Shown piece after piece: positions 7,469-16,185 of a stretch of 61,772 bases of DNA. The position numbers were made by a program, and so were the translations under genes. How positions within the stretch are numbered: the stretch's first letter is position 1; every line of letters begins with the position of its first letter. The stretch is taken from positions 1 to 61,772 of the forward strand of contig NZ_FRBC01000022.1 of assembly GCF_900142515.1 (NCBI RefSeq), given 5' to 3'. The notes below the pieces were generated by a model. The model saw only the letters and a program-made list of their open reading frames with translations. It searched no databases and had not been told where the DNA came from. Source of the DNA: Pseudoselenomonas ruminantium (GTDB taxonomy: Bacteria > Bacillota > Negativicutes > Selenomonadales > Selenomonadaceae).

Positions 7469-7690
7469 ATGGATATCAATGAGAAAATAAATCTATTGGC
7501 GGAAGCTATGGATGTACTTCCTGAAGAACTTCATGAAGATGACGACTTGACAACTAATGAGAATTGGGATTCTTTGTCTAAACTGGCATTTTTATCTTTA
7601 CTGCAATCAAAATGCAGTAAAAGGATAACGCCTAAAGATATGTCTGCTGTGGTCAAGGTCAGTGATGCATTGAAGCTTATGGAGCCGTGA
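7469..7690 (+). CDS. Acyl/peptidyl carrier protein 1
   Basis: A 73-residue acidic helical protein with the phosphopantetheine-attachment motif as DSL in NENWDSLSKL (Ser near 36). It should carry an acyl or aminoacyl group as a thioester after 4'-phosphopantetheinylation. It ends two bases before the next gene, implying translational coupling. It differs from housekeeping fatty-acid ACP, which has GADSLD, so it is a dedicated carrier for this locus. Partner candidates are the adenylation enzymes and the KAS III homologue downstream. Confidence 0.8.
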   Translation: MDINEKINLLAEAMDVLPEELHEDDDLTTNENWDSLSKLAFLSLLQSKCSKRITPKDMSAVVKVSDALKLMEP

Positions 7691-7691
7691 T

Positions 7692-8447
7692 ATGAATCCT
7701 TTTCAGCTAAATGATAAAAATATCATAGTAACTGGAACTGCATCTGGCATTGGCAGGGATACGGCAATGCTTTTGCATGAAATGGGTGCTAAGTGCATGT
7801 TGTTGGATATGAATGAGGAAGGGCTGGCAGAAACTAACCGACTCATTGATAATAAAGGTCTTTGCTATGTTTGTAATCTTACATAGTTTGACAGTCTTAA
7901 AGATATTTTCCAAAAGGGCAAAGAGCAGATGGGAGCGTTTAATGGTCTGGTTCACTGTGCAGGTATTCCTTCCATTGTGCCTTTGCGTGGGCTGACGGAT
8001 GAGATGTATGAACAGGTACAAAAGATAAATACTCAAGCAGGTCTGCATTTGGCAAAGCTGTTCTCGCGTAAAGGGATGTACAATGGGGGACGATGTTCCA
8101 TTGTTTTTATATCTTCCGTCTATGGCCTTGTAGGTTCTGCTTCTAGTGTAGCATATGTTGTCAGCAAAGTAGCTATCGTTGGTCTGACAAAGGCTCTTTC
8201 TATGGAGTTTGCTCCTAAGAATATCAGAGTAAATTGTGTAGCTCCCGGATTTGTAAAAACTTCTTTGGGAGAACGCTATACAAGCTTTTTAGATGATGCT
8301 TATTCTGAGCGTGTAGGCGCTATGCATCCGTTGGGGTGGGGCGAGCCGAGAGATATTTCCTGTGCCATTGCATTTCTTTTGTCGGATGCAGCTAAGTGGA
8401 TTACAGGTACGGTGCTGAGTGTAGATGGTGGCTTTACGGCACAGTGA
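7692..8447 (+). pseudogene. SDR-family reductase interrupted by an in-frame amber codon
   Basis: The frame encodes a 251-codon short-chain dehydrogenase with TGTASGIG near residue 15, the NAG-like VHCAG, the catalytic YVVSK (Tyr155, Lys159) and the end VLSVDGGF. A single TAG at 7884-7886, after NLT and before FDSL, splits it. CAG (Gln) to TAG is the simplest origin. Everything downstream stays in frame and conserved, so the break is recent, a sequencing error, or suppressed. If intact it would be a 3-oxoacyl-ACP-reductase-like enzyme, similar to the next gene. Confidence 0.75.
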
Positions 8448-8458
8448 GGTGATACAGG

Positions 8459-9211
8459 ATGGATTATGTATTGATTACTGGCGCTTCCTCAGGCGTAGGC
8501 CGTGAAACGGCCATACGCCTGTCTACGAGCAGGAATCTTATCCTGAACGGCAGAGATGAAGCAAGACTTCAGGAGACCAAAGAACTCTGTGATAAGGGTA
8601 AGGATATACTTATTTGGAATTATGATCTTACTTGCTCGGAGAAGTTGGAAGAACAGTTTTCAGCCTGGCTCAAGGAACAAGGAGTTCAGGTGGAGGCGTT
8701 GGTTTACTCGGCAGGAATGCTTAAAATGCTGCCATTGAGAGGATTAAAACTTGAGGATTTCCAAAGTACATACTCATTGCATGTGTATTCTCCCGCCTTG
8801 TTGGTCAAATTGTTGAGTTCCAGAAGGGTTAATGGACAGGTGTTGAAGTCGGTTGTGTTTATTTCCAGTAACATCAGCAACCGAGGCGCAGTAGCTTTTA
8901 GTGTGTACGGATCTTCAAAAGCTGCGTTAGATGGTTTGATGCGTAATTTGGCGATAGAGCTTGCTCCAAGGGTGAGGGTGAACTCTATCCTGCCCGGAGG
9001 CATGGTTACTCGTATGACTACGGCCATGTACAATGCAGAAGCTGTTCGCGATGAGACTAAGGGAAATGTTCCTTTAGGGCCAGGGGCGCCTCGGGATATT
9101 GCCTCTGTAGCGGAGTTTTTGATTTCTCCTGCTTCTGGTTGGATGACGGGACAACAACTTACAGTTGATGGTGGCAGAACTATAGATGTGACTGATGGAA
9201 GAGGGTTGTAA
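8459..9211 (+). CDS. SDR-family oxidoreductase (3-oxoacyl-ACP-reductase-like)
   Basis: A 250-residue short-chain dehydrogenase. It has the NAD(P)-binding TGASSGVG at residues ~7-14, the catalytic YGSSK near 150-154, and the C-terminal LTVDGGRT. It probably reduces a keto group on a carrier-bound acyl chain or on a sugar. It lies 11 bp after the broken paralogue and may cover its activity. Substrate cannot be told from sequence. FabG-like and sugar-reductase roles are both possible. Confidence 0.85.
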   Translation: MDYVLITGASSGVGRETAIRLSTSRNLILNGRDEARLQETKELCDKGKDILIWNYDLTCSEKLEEQFSAWLKEQGVQVEALVYSAGMLKMLPLRGLKLEDFQSTYSLHVYSPALLVKLLSSRRVNGQVLKSVVFISSNISNRGAVAFSVYGSSKAALDGLMRNLAIELAPRVRVNSILPGGMVTRMTTAMYNAEAVRDETKGNVPLGPGAPRDIASVAEFLISPASGWMTGQQLTVDGGRTIDVTDGRGL

Positions 9212-9234
9212 ATTTTGAAGGAGGCAGTAGCTTA

Positions 9235-10743
9235 GTGGTTATCACAGATTATCTTGATACAAACGCAGAAAGAGTTCCTGATAAAACTGCCATAGTTGAC
9301 GGTGAGAAGGAGCTCACCTTTGCCCAGCTGCGTGATAGTGCTCGTCGGGTAGCTTCAGAACTTGCTGGCTTGGGAATCTTCCATCGGCCTGTGGCAGTGT
9401 ATTTGGAGCAGAGTGCTGAGTCAGTTGTTTCCTTTTTGGGAGCTGCTTATTCCGGGAATTTTTACACGGTGCTGGACAGCAAAATGCCGACCGAGAGATT
9501 GCGGAAGATTGTTGAAGTGCTGGAGCCGGCAGCTATTATAACTGATGAAAAGCAATTTGTTGATGCACAAATATTCGCGGGGGGAAAAACGAAAAAACTC
9601 CTCATCTCAAATCTTTTGCAAGCTGATGCCAATGAGGGCAAGTTAGCAGAAGTAGCGGGCAGAATCAGTGCGATGGATGTGCTGTATGTGCTCTTTACCT
9701 CCGGCTCTACGGGTATTCCCAAGGGAGTCACCATTGGACAACGGTCAGTCATGGATTATACGGAGTGGGTGACTGAGACTTTTCGAGTAGATGAGCATGA
9801 TGTCATAGGGAACCAAGCTCCCTTTTACTTCGATAATTCCGTGTTGGACATCTATCAGATGGTGAGCACCGGTGCGACCTTGCACATCATTCCTCGGAAG
9901 TTGTTTGCTTTTCCTTTGCGCCTGTTGGAATATGTGCGGGAGCATGGCATCAACATGGTATTTTGGGTGCCTTCGGTACTTTGCACCATTGCTAATTTTG
10001 AGGTGCTGGAGGCCTGCGATGTTTCCTGTCTGAGGAAGGTGCTATTTGCCGGTGAAGTCATGCCAAATAAGCAGCTGAATGTTTGGCGCAAGGCTTTGCC
10101 GGAGGCTCTTTTTGCCAATCTATATGGCCCTACGGAGATTACCGTGGATTGCACCTACTATATGGTGGATAGGGAGTTTGCAGATTCTGAGCCATTGCCC
10201 ATCGGTGTTCCTTGTCGGAATTCTACGGTGCTGGTGCTGGATGAAAATAACAGACTGGTGACGGGACAGGAGCAGGGTGAGCTTTGCGTCAGGGGGACAT
10301 CCCTGGCGTATGGCTATTACAACAACCCAGGGAAGACAGCCGAGGTTTTTGTGCAAAATCCCTTAAATCCTGATTATCCTGAAATCATCTACCGCACAGG
10401 CGACCTGGTTCACTACAATGAGCGGGGAGAACTCATGTATGACGGCAGGAAGGATTTCCAGGTGAAGCATATGGGCCACCGTATTGAGCTGGGAGAGATT
10501 GAGACGGCAGCTTCGTCTCTTGATGGGATTGATAGTTGCTGTTGTCTCTTTGATGGCACAAAGGACAGGTTGATTCTTTGCTATACGGGAGATTTTGAGG
10601 AAAAGGAACTGAGGAAAAGCCTCCTTGACCTCTTGCCTGATTATATGGTGCCAAGGCTCTGCCATCAGCTGGGCAGCATGCCGCTGAATCAAAATGGAAA
10701 AATTGACCGGGTGAAGCTGAAAGCGATGTTTTGCCCGGCTTAA
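9235..10743 (+). CDS. Free-standing adenylation enzyme 1 (DltA/NRPS A-domain-like)
   Basis: A 502-residue AMP-forming ligase. Motifs in order: A3 LFTSGSTGIPKG, the YFDNSVLDIY segment whose Asp normally binds an amino-acid alpha-amino group, A5 NLYGPTEITVDC, A7 YRTGDLV, A8 GHRIELGEIE, and the A10 lysine in NQNGKIDR. No carrier domain is fused, so it should load a separate carrier protein, as DltA does with DltC. The start is GTG 9235 after a GGAGG site. It pairs with a close homologue directly downstream. An amino-acid substrate is inferred from the Asp. D-alanine is possible but unproven. Confidence 0.85.
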   Translation: MVITDYLDTNAERVPDKTAIVDGEKELTFAQLRDSARRVASELAGLGIFHRPVAVYLEQSAESVVSFLGAAYSGNFYTVLDSKMPTERLRKIVEVLEPAAIITDEKQFVDAQIFAGGKTKKLLISNLLQADANEGKLAEVAGRISAMDVLYVLFTSGSTGIPKGVTIGQRSVMDYTEWVTETFRVDEHDVIGNQAPFYFDNSVLDIYQMVSTGATLHIIPRKLFAFPLRLLEYVREHGINMVFWVPSVLCTIANFEVLEACDVSCLRKVLFAGEVMPNKQLNVWRKALPEALFANLYGPTEITVDCTYYMVDREFADSEPLPIGVPCRNSTVLVLDENNRLVTGQEQGELCVRGTSLAYGYYNNPGKTAEVFVQNPLNPDYPEIIYRTGDLVHYNERGELMYDGRKDFQVKHMGHRIELGEIETAASSLDGIDSCCCLFDGTKDRLILCYTGDFEEKELRKSLLDLLPDYMVPRLCHQLGSMPLNQNGKIDRVKLKAMFCPA

Positions 10744-10756
10744 CGGGGGCGTTGCT

Positions 10757-12289
10757 ATGCAGATAAATGTGGTGGAATACTGGCTAAATTATGTTTCGGA
10801 TGAAGCCATACGCAATAAGATTGCGGTGGTGGAGGAAGGAAAGGAAACTTCCTTTGGTGAGCTTTTCGACAGAGCCGGAGTGCTGGGAGAGCAGCTGATA
10901 AAGAACTTTTCGGACACCGGCCGTCCCATGGCGATATTCCTGCCGAAATGCGCGGAACAGATGGCTGTGGATATGGCTGTTCTCTATAGTGGTAATGCCT
11001 ACAGCAATCTGGACATCCGCCAGCCGGAAGAACGCACCAAGCGGATTATCGAGCAGTTGCAGCCTTTGTGCATTCTTACAACCAGTAACCTTGCTGCTAA
11101 ACTGGAGCAGGCAGGGGATGTGCCGGTCATCTGCCTTGAGGATATTCAAGGAGAGGTCTATGACCTTGAGGTTATCAAGGAGAGACTGGCAGGTATCGTG
11201 GACACTGACCCGCTCTGCATCATCAACACTTCCGGTTCCACGGGTACCCCAAAAGGGGTAGTCATGAACCACAGGAGTATCATTGATTTCCTCGATCAGG
11301 GGTGCAGGGTGCTGGATATCGGCCATGGTGAGCGCATTGGCAGTCTTTCACCGGTTTACTTTGATATCTTCACCTTGGAGTTTTACCTGATCCTTTGGAA
11401 ACAGGCGGTGTTTGTCTGCATTCCAGAGAATCTCGCCATCTTCCCGGAGAGGCTGGCGGAGTTCCTGGAGGAAAAGCAGATAGACTTCATCTGCTGGGTG
11501 CCTACGGTGATGGTGAATATGGCCAATCTGGATATTCTGGCTGGCCATCCTCTGAAGAAGATGAAAAAGGTGCTTTTTGCCGGGGAGGTTTTTCCTCTCA
11601 AACATCTGGCCTACTGGAGGGAGCACTTGCCCCAAGCAGAGTTCATCAATATGTACGGCCCTATCGAGATCACCGTGGATTGCCTCTATCACAAGGTTAC
11701 TAAGGAAGATATCGAGAAGGGTGAACTGCCCATTGGCAAAGTATTCCCCAATACCAAGGTCTACATTCTGGATGAGGAAGACAAAGAATGCCAGGCAGGA
11801 GAAACAGGCGAGCTTTGCGTCAGCGGTACATCCCTGGCTATGGGCTATTACCGTGACAAGGGAAAGACCGAACGGGCTTTCGTGCAGAATCCCTTGAACA
11901 AAGCCTACATAGAGATTATCTACCGCACCGGCGATATGGTGCGCCGCAGGGATGATGGAGAAATTATCTTCCTGGGGCGCAGGGATTTTCAGGTGAAGCA
12001 CCTAGGCTATCGTATTGAGCTGGGAGAAATCGAAGCTGTGGCGGTAGGGATGACGGAGATAGACAATGCCTGTGTGCTCTATGACCATGGGGAAAAGAAG
12101 ATAGTCCTTATCTATGAGGGCAGGGAGGAAATCCCCTTCAGGGATATCCGCGAAGGCATCGGCAAAGTGCTGCCAAAGTATATGCTGCCTAATATCTGTT
12201 ACAGGGTAGAGGAAATGCCCAGAAATCCTAATGGGAAGATAGACAGGAAAAGGCTGCAGGATGAGTATGTGTGTCATAAAGGTGAGTGA
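10757..12289 (+). CDS. Free-standing adenylation enzyme 2 (DltA/NRPS A-domain-like)
   Basis: A 510-residue paralogue of the preceding enzyme with the same motif set: INTSGSTGTPKG, YFDIFTLEFY (Asp kept), NMYGPIEITVDC, YRTGDMV, GYRIELGEIE and NPNGKIDR. The substrate-pocket segments differ from the first copy, so the two probably activate different acids. It sits 13 bp after the first and overlaps the acetyltransferase gene's GTG. GC content is higher than in the flanking glycan genes. The two ligases plus two carriers suggest a two-building-block pathway. Confidence 0.85.
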   Translation: MQINVVEYWLNYVSDEAIRNKIAVVEEGKETSFGELFDRAGVLGEQLIKNFSDTGRPMAIFLPKCAEQMAVDMAVLYSGNAYSNLDIRQPEERTKRIIEQLQPLCILTTSNLAAKLEQAGDVPVICLEDIQGEVYDLEVIKERLAGIVDTDPLCIINTSGSTGTPKGVVMNHRSIIDFLDQGCRVLDIGHGERIGSLSPVYFDIFTLEFYLILWKQAVFVCIPENLAIFPERLAEFLEEKQIDFICWVPTVMVNMANLDILAGHPLKKMKKVLFAGEVFPLKHLAYWREHLPQAEFINMYGPIEITVDCLYHKVTKEDIEKGELPIGKVFPNTKVYILDEEDKECQAGETGELCVSGTSLAMGYYRDKGKTERAFVQNPLNKAYIEIIYRTGDMVRRRDDGEIIFLGRRDFQVKHLGYRIELGEIEAVAVGMTEIDNACVLYDHGEKKIVLIYEGREEIPFRDIREGIGKVLPKYMLPNICYRVEEMPRNPNGKIDRKRLQDEYVCHKGE

Positions 12290-12291
12290 AA

Positions 12292-13098
12292 ATGCGGCTG
12301 ATAGAGGATATACAGGAAATTAAGGACGCCATCACTCAAGTGAAAGAATTGGGGGATGAGTGGTATACGAATTACTACATATCTGATGGCGTTGCAGAAG
12401 TGTGGATTAGTAAACAGCAACTGATGATGTATCGGCACAAGAATGTAGTGTTTATATTTCGCAAGAGAAATAATTTCTCGTTAGTATACTACTTCGCTTC
12501 ATCCTTTGATGGATTAGTTTCAAGTATAAAGGGCTTGCTTGATTCTACAACGGAAACATTATCTATAGATGTACTGCAGAGAAATGGTACTGAATGCACT
12601 GTTGGAAATGCTTTCCTTAAGGCAGGGTTTGATAAGAGAGTGCGTCTGCACCGCATGAAGTTTGATGCCAAAATATATGAATCATGTAATTTTGATGATA
12701 TATATTATGCAGATGTGGATGATGCAGAATCCGTATATGACATGCTTCATAGTGAATTCGATGAACTATGTGAACAAATACCTGATTTGGATGAAATAAA
12801 AAATGCAATAAGTAATAAGGAGATTATGGTTATAAAAGATAACTCCATGCTTATAGCGTTCCTTTGGATAGAACGGATAAGAAAAATTGCCATGATTAGG
12901 TATTGGCTGACCAATCCGGAATATCGTAGTCGTAATTTTGGTGCCAAGCTTATGAAGTATGTTTTATCTGCCAATAAAGATGCAACGCAGGTTTTGGTAT
13001 GGGTGAGGGAAGATAATATAAGGGCTATAAAGAAGTACGAAAAAATGGGATTTATTAATGATATTCTTGTGGATGATGTATATTGTTTAGTTAGATAA
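12292..13098 (+). CDS. GNAT-family N-acyltransferase
   Basis: A 268-residue protein whose C-terminal ~110 residues show a GNAT fold: MLIAFLWIERIR, then the acetyl-CoA loop region NPEYRSRNFGAKLMKYV and IRAIKKYEKMGF. The N-terminal ~140 residues are weakly conserved and may be a second, degenerate GNAT-like half. An in-frame GTG at 12286 overlaps the previous stop, but AAAGGTGAG fits ATG 12292. Between the adenylation and carrier genes, it could move an acyl or aminoacyl group from a carrier thioester to a sugar amine. The acyl donor is unknown. Confidence 0.7.
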   Translation: MRLIEDIQEIKDAITQVKELGDEWYTNYYISDGVAEVWISKQQLMMYRHKNVVFIFRKRNNFSLVYYFASSFDGLVSSIKGLLDSTTETLSIDVLQRNGTECTVGNAFLKAGFDKRVRLHRMKFDAKIYESCNFDDIYYADVDDAESVYDMLHSEFDELCEQIPDLDEIKNAISNKEIMVIKDNSMLIAFLWIERIRKIAMIRYWLTNPEYRSRNFGAKLMKYVLSANKDATQVLVWVREDNIRAIKKYEKMGFINDILVDDVYCLVR

Positions 13099-13117
13099 AA
13101 GATTTGGTGAGGTTCGT

Positions 13118-13354
13118 ATGAAAAAAATTATTGAACTTTTGGCAGAGATTCGCCCTGAGTATGACTTTGCAGGCAGCAATGATTTTTTCGAGGATGGTTA
13201 CCTTGATTCCTTTGACCTGATAACTTTGGTAGCGGCTCTGGACAAGGAGTACCACACGAAAATCAAGGGCACGGATATAGTGCCGGAGCATTTCTGCAAT
13301 CTGGAGGAAATCCGCAAGCTGATGAAGGGGTATGGAGTAGAGGATGATATTTGA
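13118..13354 (+). CDS. Acyl/peptidyl carrier protein 2
   Basis: A 78-residue acidic protein with the carrier motif GYLDSFDL, whose Ser near residue 33 would take phosphopantetheine. Its end overlaps the KAS III homologue by 11 bases, so the two are likely translated together. Together with carrier 1 it gives the locus two distinct dedicated carriers. Which ligase loads which carrier cannot be told from sequence. Confidence 0.8.
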   Translation: MKKIIELLAEIRPEYDFAGSNDFFEDGYLDSFDLITLVAALDKEYHTKIKGTDIVPEHFCNLEEIRKLMKGYGVEDDI

Positions 13355-14408
13355 GTATCGCAACAAGAAAATCACGGGCCTTTTGACCATTGTCCCCAAG
13401 AATATCCGCACCTTTGATGAGGAAATGGAGAATTACAAGGCTGACAAGGCCCGCAACAAGCGGCTGAAGATGGTTATGGGCTACGAGCAGCACCGTATGT
13501 TTGATGATGATGTGTGCGTGTCGGATATAGCAGTATTTGGCATGGAGTATCTCTTCAAGGAAGGACTCTTGAAGAAAGACGAAATAGATGCCCTAATACT
13601 TGTTACCCAGTCCCCGGATTACTTCATGCCAGCCACTAGTAATATTATTCATGGCAGACTGGGACTGCCGGAAGATGTCTATTGCATGGATATCAACCAG
13701 GGCTGTGCTGGCTTCCTGGTGGGCCTGATGCAGGCCTTTGCCCTGTTGGATCAGCCCACGGTGAACAAGGTGGTCATGATAAACGCCGATGTCCTGAGCC
13801 GCAAGGTGTCTAAGGCCGACAGGAACAGCTATCCCCTAGTTGGCGATGCTGCCTCCATCACCATCGTTGAAAGCTGTCCTGAAGAAAACTTGATACAGGG
13901 CGAGATTCGCATGGATGGCAGTCGTGCTGAGATGCTCATCATCCCTGCAGGTGGTTTCCGCACTCCTAGCACACAGGAAACTGCCATCATGCATGAGGAT
14001 GAGGAAGGCAATAGCCGTAGCCTTGACAACCTGGTTATGGGTGGGCGCGAGGTCTTCTATTTCGTCCAGACTGAGGTGCCGAAGCTCATTGAAAGCCTGC
14101 TGGAGCGCATTCAAATGCCCAAGGAGAAAATCGACTGGTGGATGTTCCATCAACCCAATAAGTTTATGGTGGATAAACTGGCAGAGGCGCTGGATGTGCC
14201 CTACGAAAAAATGCCCAGCAACATCGTCACCTACTTCGGCAACGCTAGCGGTGTGACTATACCGACTAATGTGGTTTATAACATTGGGGGGAAGCTGGAG
14301 CAGGAAGAATATAAGATTTGCTTTGCCGGGTTTGGAGTGGGGCTGACTTGGGGGGCGTTGGTGATGGATGTTTGTAAGTTAGACTTTTGTCGATTGATAG
14401 ATATGTGA
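13344..14408 (+). CDS. 3-oxoacyl-ACP synthase III (FabH)-like ketosynthase
   Basis: A 354-residue KAS III-family enzyme with an apparently complete Cys-His-Asn triad: Cys near 120 in NQGCAGFLVG, His near 270 in MFHQPN and Asn near 302 in FGNASGVTIP. KAS III enzymes condense a CoA-bound starter with a malonyl-carrier or, in specialised pathways, act as acyltransferases. The overlap with carrier protein 2 points to that carrier as partner. It lies in a sugar-modification locus rather than a fab operon, so the product is probably a short beta-keto or beta-hydroxy acyl group for a glycan. That product is inference. Confidence 0.82.
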   Translation: MIFEYRNKKITGLLTIVPKNIRTFDEEMENYKADKARNKRLKMVMGYEQHRMFDDDVCVSDIAVFGMEYLFKEGLLKKDEIDALILVTQSPDYFMPATSNIIHGRLGLPEDVYCMDINQGCAGFLVGLMQAFALLDQPTVNKVVMINADVLSRKVSKADRNSYPLVGDAASITIVESCPEENLIQGEIRMDGSRAEMLIIPAGGFRTPSTQETAIMHEDEEGNSRSLDNLVMGGREVFYFVQTEVPKLIESLLERIQMPKEKIDWWMFHQPNKFMVDKLAEALDVPYEKMPSNIVTYFGNASGVTIPTNVVYNIGGKLEQEEYKICFAGFGVGLTWGALVMDVCKLDFCRLIDM

Positions 14409-14448
14409 AAAAATCTTTACATAATTTTTTGAAATTTGAGGGGGCTAA

Positions 14449-14717
14449 ATGTCAGTTTCTTAAAAAAATAATAAAGATATTGAACATATAAATAGTGAAG
14501 TAACTGGAAATAAATTAAATTTGAAGAGTGTGGCTATGATTCTTGATACGCAAAGACCAAAGATTGGGATAGAATTAAAAAATGAAATTTTTGATAGAAT
14601 ATTTCAATTTACTTGATTAAAGATTGTCAGTTATATATAAGGCAATACTCAGCGGATGTGTGGAAGACGATTTGTGTGCTGTTTAATTGCGTGCTAGATG
14701 AACTGGGCGTGGGATAA
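14449..14717 (+). pseudogene. Probable remnant of a small gene (unknown family)
   Basis: GAGGGGGCTAAATG gives a good start at 14449, but the frame stops after four codons next to an A-rich run. The same frame then stays open to TGA at 14614 (KLNLKSVAMILDTQRPKIG is seen). A shifted frame stays open from ~14610 to 14715 (YIRQYSADVWKTICVLF). Read with one stop and one frameshift it would be a protein of about 85 residues. No family is recognised. Confidence 0.35.
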
Positions 14718-14733
14718 AAGGAGCTTGATATCT

Positions 14734-16125
14734 ATGAGAATATGTGAACGTGCGTTGAATTTCATACAGATCATCAACGCTGAGGGAATTGTAAGAAATT
14801 GTAGTTGGCAGTATGATGGTGGCGTTATAGGAAAATTATCAGAAGCATCAATGGAAGAAATTTATAATAGTGAAGAAGCAAACCTTATAAGAAAAAAGCA
14901 TTTTGATAAGGATTATAGTAACTGTAATCCGAACGCATGCCCTTATGTGGCAAACAATAATGTAGATAAGCATTCTTTGAATGTGGATGAGGTTCCAAAA
15001 TTTCCACAAGAATTGCATCTTGCTTATGAAAATGTATGTAATTATCATTGTGTGACTTGTACTATACCTTCATGTATGGAGTATAATAGAAGCCGTCAGG
15101 AGATTTTAGAACAGCAGTACAATCATATTGATAATGAATTAAAAAAAGTTCTCCCGTATGTAAAACATTTAACTGCGAATGGGCTAGGAGAATTTTTTGT
15201 CAGCAAGCATATTATGAGATTGATGCAGAATTGGGAACCGAACTACCCAGCAAAAGAATGTAGGGCTGGAATAGAAACTAATGGTTCGCTTTTTAATGAA
15301 AAGAATTGGAAAAAGGTGGAGAATTTAAGCCGTTTTAATCTTGAAGTCGCAATTACAGTAATGAGCTTTGAAGAGGAAGCATATCAGTATCTATCTGGAA
15401 CAAAGCTGCCAGTCTCTAATATTATTGACAATCTTCGATTTGTGAAGGAACTTAGGGAAAGAGGTATAATTAACCATTTGGAACTGGCCACGGTCTATCA
15501 GGAGGGGAATTTCCGTACCCTGCCTGAATTTTCACGGCGTTGTATAGAGGAGTTTGGCGCTGATTATGTAAGGCTGCGTCCTTACGAGCCATGGGTTGAT
15601 CCAGGTCTGGATGATTGGATGAAGGATGTCAGAAACGCAGATAATCCATATCATGGTGAATTCCTGCAGGTTATGAAACATGAAATTTTTAAGCATCCCA
15701 AGGTACACGACTGGGGTGGTGGAAAAGAAAGCGGTCTAGGGAAGGCTATTTATCCTAAAAGTATGAGCCAGTTCCGCTTAATGGATAAGATTTTATGTAT
15801 AGATGATTTCAGCGATAGAGTTAAGAATGTATTAGATTCTGAAACAGTCATGATTTACGCAATGACAACAGCAGGTAGATTTTTAACTAAAATACTATCC
15901 AAGGATATGATAGTTCCCTATTTGATGGACAGAGGGCAGTCTGGAAATGTGTATCAGAACATACCTATTATGGGAGTATCTAATTTTGATCATTTAGATA
16001 AGGATCTGCCTGTGATTATTGCTTTGACTACAAAGTCAGCTATCATGGTGAAGGAAATGCTCAAACGAGCAGGCTACAAGAGAAAAATTGTAACTATTGA
16101 TGAACTTATGGTCTTGATTGCCTGA
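14734..16125 (+). CDS. Radical SAM protein with SPASM-like cluster region
   Basis: A 463-residue protein. The radical SAM cluster motif CNYHCVTC (CxxxCxxC) lies near residue 108 in LAYENVCNYHCVTC. It is preceded by a Cys-rich segment, C-S-W with CNPNAC, that looks like a SPASM cluster domain. SPASM domains usually follow the radical SAM core, so this order is unusual. The last ~110 residues resemble the Rossmann-like tail found in some sugar-modifying proteins. AAAGGAG at 14717-14723 fits ATG 14734. It probably performs radical chemistry on a sugar or carrier-bound intermediate; the substrate is unknown. Confidence 0.75.
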   Translation: MRICERALNFIQIINAEGIVRNCSWQYDGGVIGKLSEASMEEIYNSEEANLIRKKHFDKDYSNCNPNACPYVANNNVDKHSLNVDEVPKFPQELHLAYENVCNYHCVTCTIPSCMEYNRSRQEILEQQYNHIDNELKKVLPYVKHLTANGLGEFFVSKHIMRLMQNWEPNYPAKECRAGIETNGSLFNEKNWKKVENLSRFNLEVAITVMSFEEEAYQYLSGTKLPVSNIIDNLRFVKELRERGIINHLELATVYQEGNFRTLPEFSRRCIEEFGADYVRLRPYEPWVDPGLDDWMKDVRNADNPYHGEFLQVMKHEIFKHPKVHDWGGGKESGLGKAIYPKSMSQFRLMDKILCIDDFSDRVKNVLDSETVMIYAMTTAGRFLTKILSKDMIVPYLMDRGQSGNVYQNIPIMGVSNFDHLDKDLPVIIALTTKSAIMVKEMLKRAGYKRKIVTIDELMVLIA

Positions 16126-16185
16126 TAGAGTGATAGCTATTAAATGAAGTTTGCGATATGTTTTATGATGAATGCGGAGATAAAA

